From an uncultured Prevotellaceae bacterium (lineage in GTDB: Bacteria > Bacteroidota > Bacteroidia > Bacteroidales > Bacteroidaceae), in NCBI GenBank assembly GCA_947169245.1, contig CAMVPA010000008.1:1-64000 (forward strand): DNA of 64,000 nt. Direction: 5' to 3'. Shown here in pieces: positions 63,386-64,000 of the stretch (positions are counted from its first letter, which is position 1; the number at the start of each line of letters is the position of its first letter). The notes under the pieces were generated by a model that worked only from the letters and a program-made list of their open reading frames with translations, searched no databases and was not told where the DNA came from. The translations under genes and the position numbers were made by a program.

Positions 63386-64000
63386 ATGAAAAAGATTGTT
63401 TTGTTAATCATGGTAGTCTGCTGTGCATTAGTGACACAGGCAGAGAACACAGACATCTCCACAATTGAAAATGTGGTGTATATAGAACCTGTCATCATTA
63501 CTGCTGGTACTCAGTATACGATATCAGTGAAGATGAAGAATGCTGTAGAAGCGGAGGGTTTTGGATTTGACTTGTATCTTCCAGAAGGTATTACAGTGGC
63601 AATAGATGGGGATGGTTTTCCATTGGTAGAACTCAGTACTGTACGCACAACACCAAAGAAGACCAATAGTTTTGATGCTGCCTTTCAAAGTGACGGTTGT
63701 CTGCGTGTGTTGGCTGCTTCAACCAATGCATCAACCATCAGCGGCAGTGATGGAGAGGTGTGTTTGATTACCGTTCTGATAGCATCAAATGTTAATGAAG
63801 GCGACTATCCGATATATTTAAGAAATATCGCTATTTCTGACACACAAGCCCAGAGTCATCGCACCGAGCAGGTGGAATCTACCATCACTGTGACTGCCCC
63901 TGCCGAGATGCGTACTATTCTAGATGAGACATCCACGGCAGGGCCTATAGCAGAGAGTAATGTCAATGTCCGCGTGAAGCGTACCATTAAGGCCAATGAG
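63386..64000 (+). CDS. Secreted cohesin-like protein, cut by the window end
   Basis: The frame is open from ATG 63386 to the last base (205 codons). It has a signal peptide (LLIMVVCCALVTQA) and then at once a cohesin-like domain closely similar to that of the preceding protein: EAEGFGFDLYLPEGITVA, KTNSFDAAFQSDGCLRVLAA and SDGEVCLITV align with its counterpart. No dockerin is reached before the edge. It lies 16 nt after the previous gene, so the two form an operon of related surface proteins. Confidence 0.75.
   Translation, partial: MKKIVLLIMVVCCALVTQAENTDISTIENVVYIEPVIITAGTQYTISVKMKNAVEAEGFGFDLYLPEGITVAIDGDGFPLVELSTVRTTPKKTNSFDAAFQSDGCLRVLAASTNASTISGSDGEVCLITVLIASNVNEGDYPIYLRNIAISDTQAQSHRTEQVESTITVTAPAEMRTILDETSTAGPIAESNVNVRVKRTIKANE

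Overview
The window looks like a chromosomal segment of a Bacteroidales bacterium, most likely Prevotellaceae. The evidence is the gene set (N-succinyl/acetyl-citrulline-type ArgE, GlsA/GlsB glycine-lipid acyltransferases, DUF4292, EnvC-like and TPR neighbours, T9SS-like C-terminal tails, CSDDDDD-type lipoproteins) and the repeated Bacteroidetes promoter signature TAnnTTTG upstream of genes. No rRNA, CRISPR array, prophage or complete insertion sequence was seen.

Layout. 0.2-6.4 kb: rimP-nusA-infB and sufB, all leftward. 6.5-8.1 kb: an S41 processing protease, then tRNA-Asn and an EamA exporter. 9.4-14.9 kb: a haem-motif lipoprotein, a DUF6057-like membrane protein and gyrB. 15-22.3 kb: rpsT, a candidate structured RNA, tRNA-Glu, recO, an ArgE-like deacylase, then dut-TPR-DUF4292-EnvC. 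22.3-35.9 kb is accessory. It holds two paralogous two-gene exported-protein operons, a RelB/DinJ-PIN toxin-antitoxin pair and small regulators bracketed by direct repeats, two lipoproteins, and a membrane-spanning Kelch-AraC regulator with a G9 tract in its coding sequence. 36-40.5 kb: dGTPase, GH53 galactanase, glsA/glsB. 40.7-56.5 kb: a dcw cluster running mraZ-rsmH-ftsL-ftsI-murE-mraY-murD-ftsW-murG-murC-ftsQ-ftsA-ftsZ behind a recognisable MraZ operator. 56.6-59.9 kb: acyl-CoA ligase, patatin and a truncated Rpn-like gene. 60-64 kb is AT-richer and encodes an unknown protein and two secreted cohesin-like proteins, the second cut by the window end.

The most interesting signal is a cis-element that occurs three times (22775-22840, 26878-26945, 34953-35018). 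It is three direct copies of a GACTCnCATTTC-like word at 20-21 bp spacing, with an inverted half-site after the third. In all three cases exactly 40 nt separate it from the TATCTTTG -7 box of a promoter for exported proteins. The third copy lies 15 bp downstream of the Kelch-AraC regulator gene. AraC-family proteins commonly bind direct repeats about two helical turns apart, so I propose a surface-protein regulon controlled by this regulator. Its G9 tract, just after the signal peptide, could switch it on and off.

A second theme is short-period tandem DNA. There are 7-bp arrays (two inside coding sequence, one right after the signal peptide of the TPR protein), 9-bp arrays in four dcw spacers, and GC-rich palindromic elements that have become part of SufB and the N-terminus of MurC.
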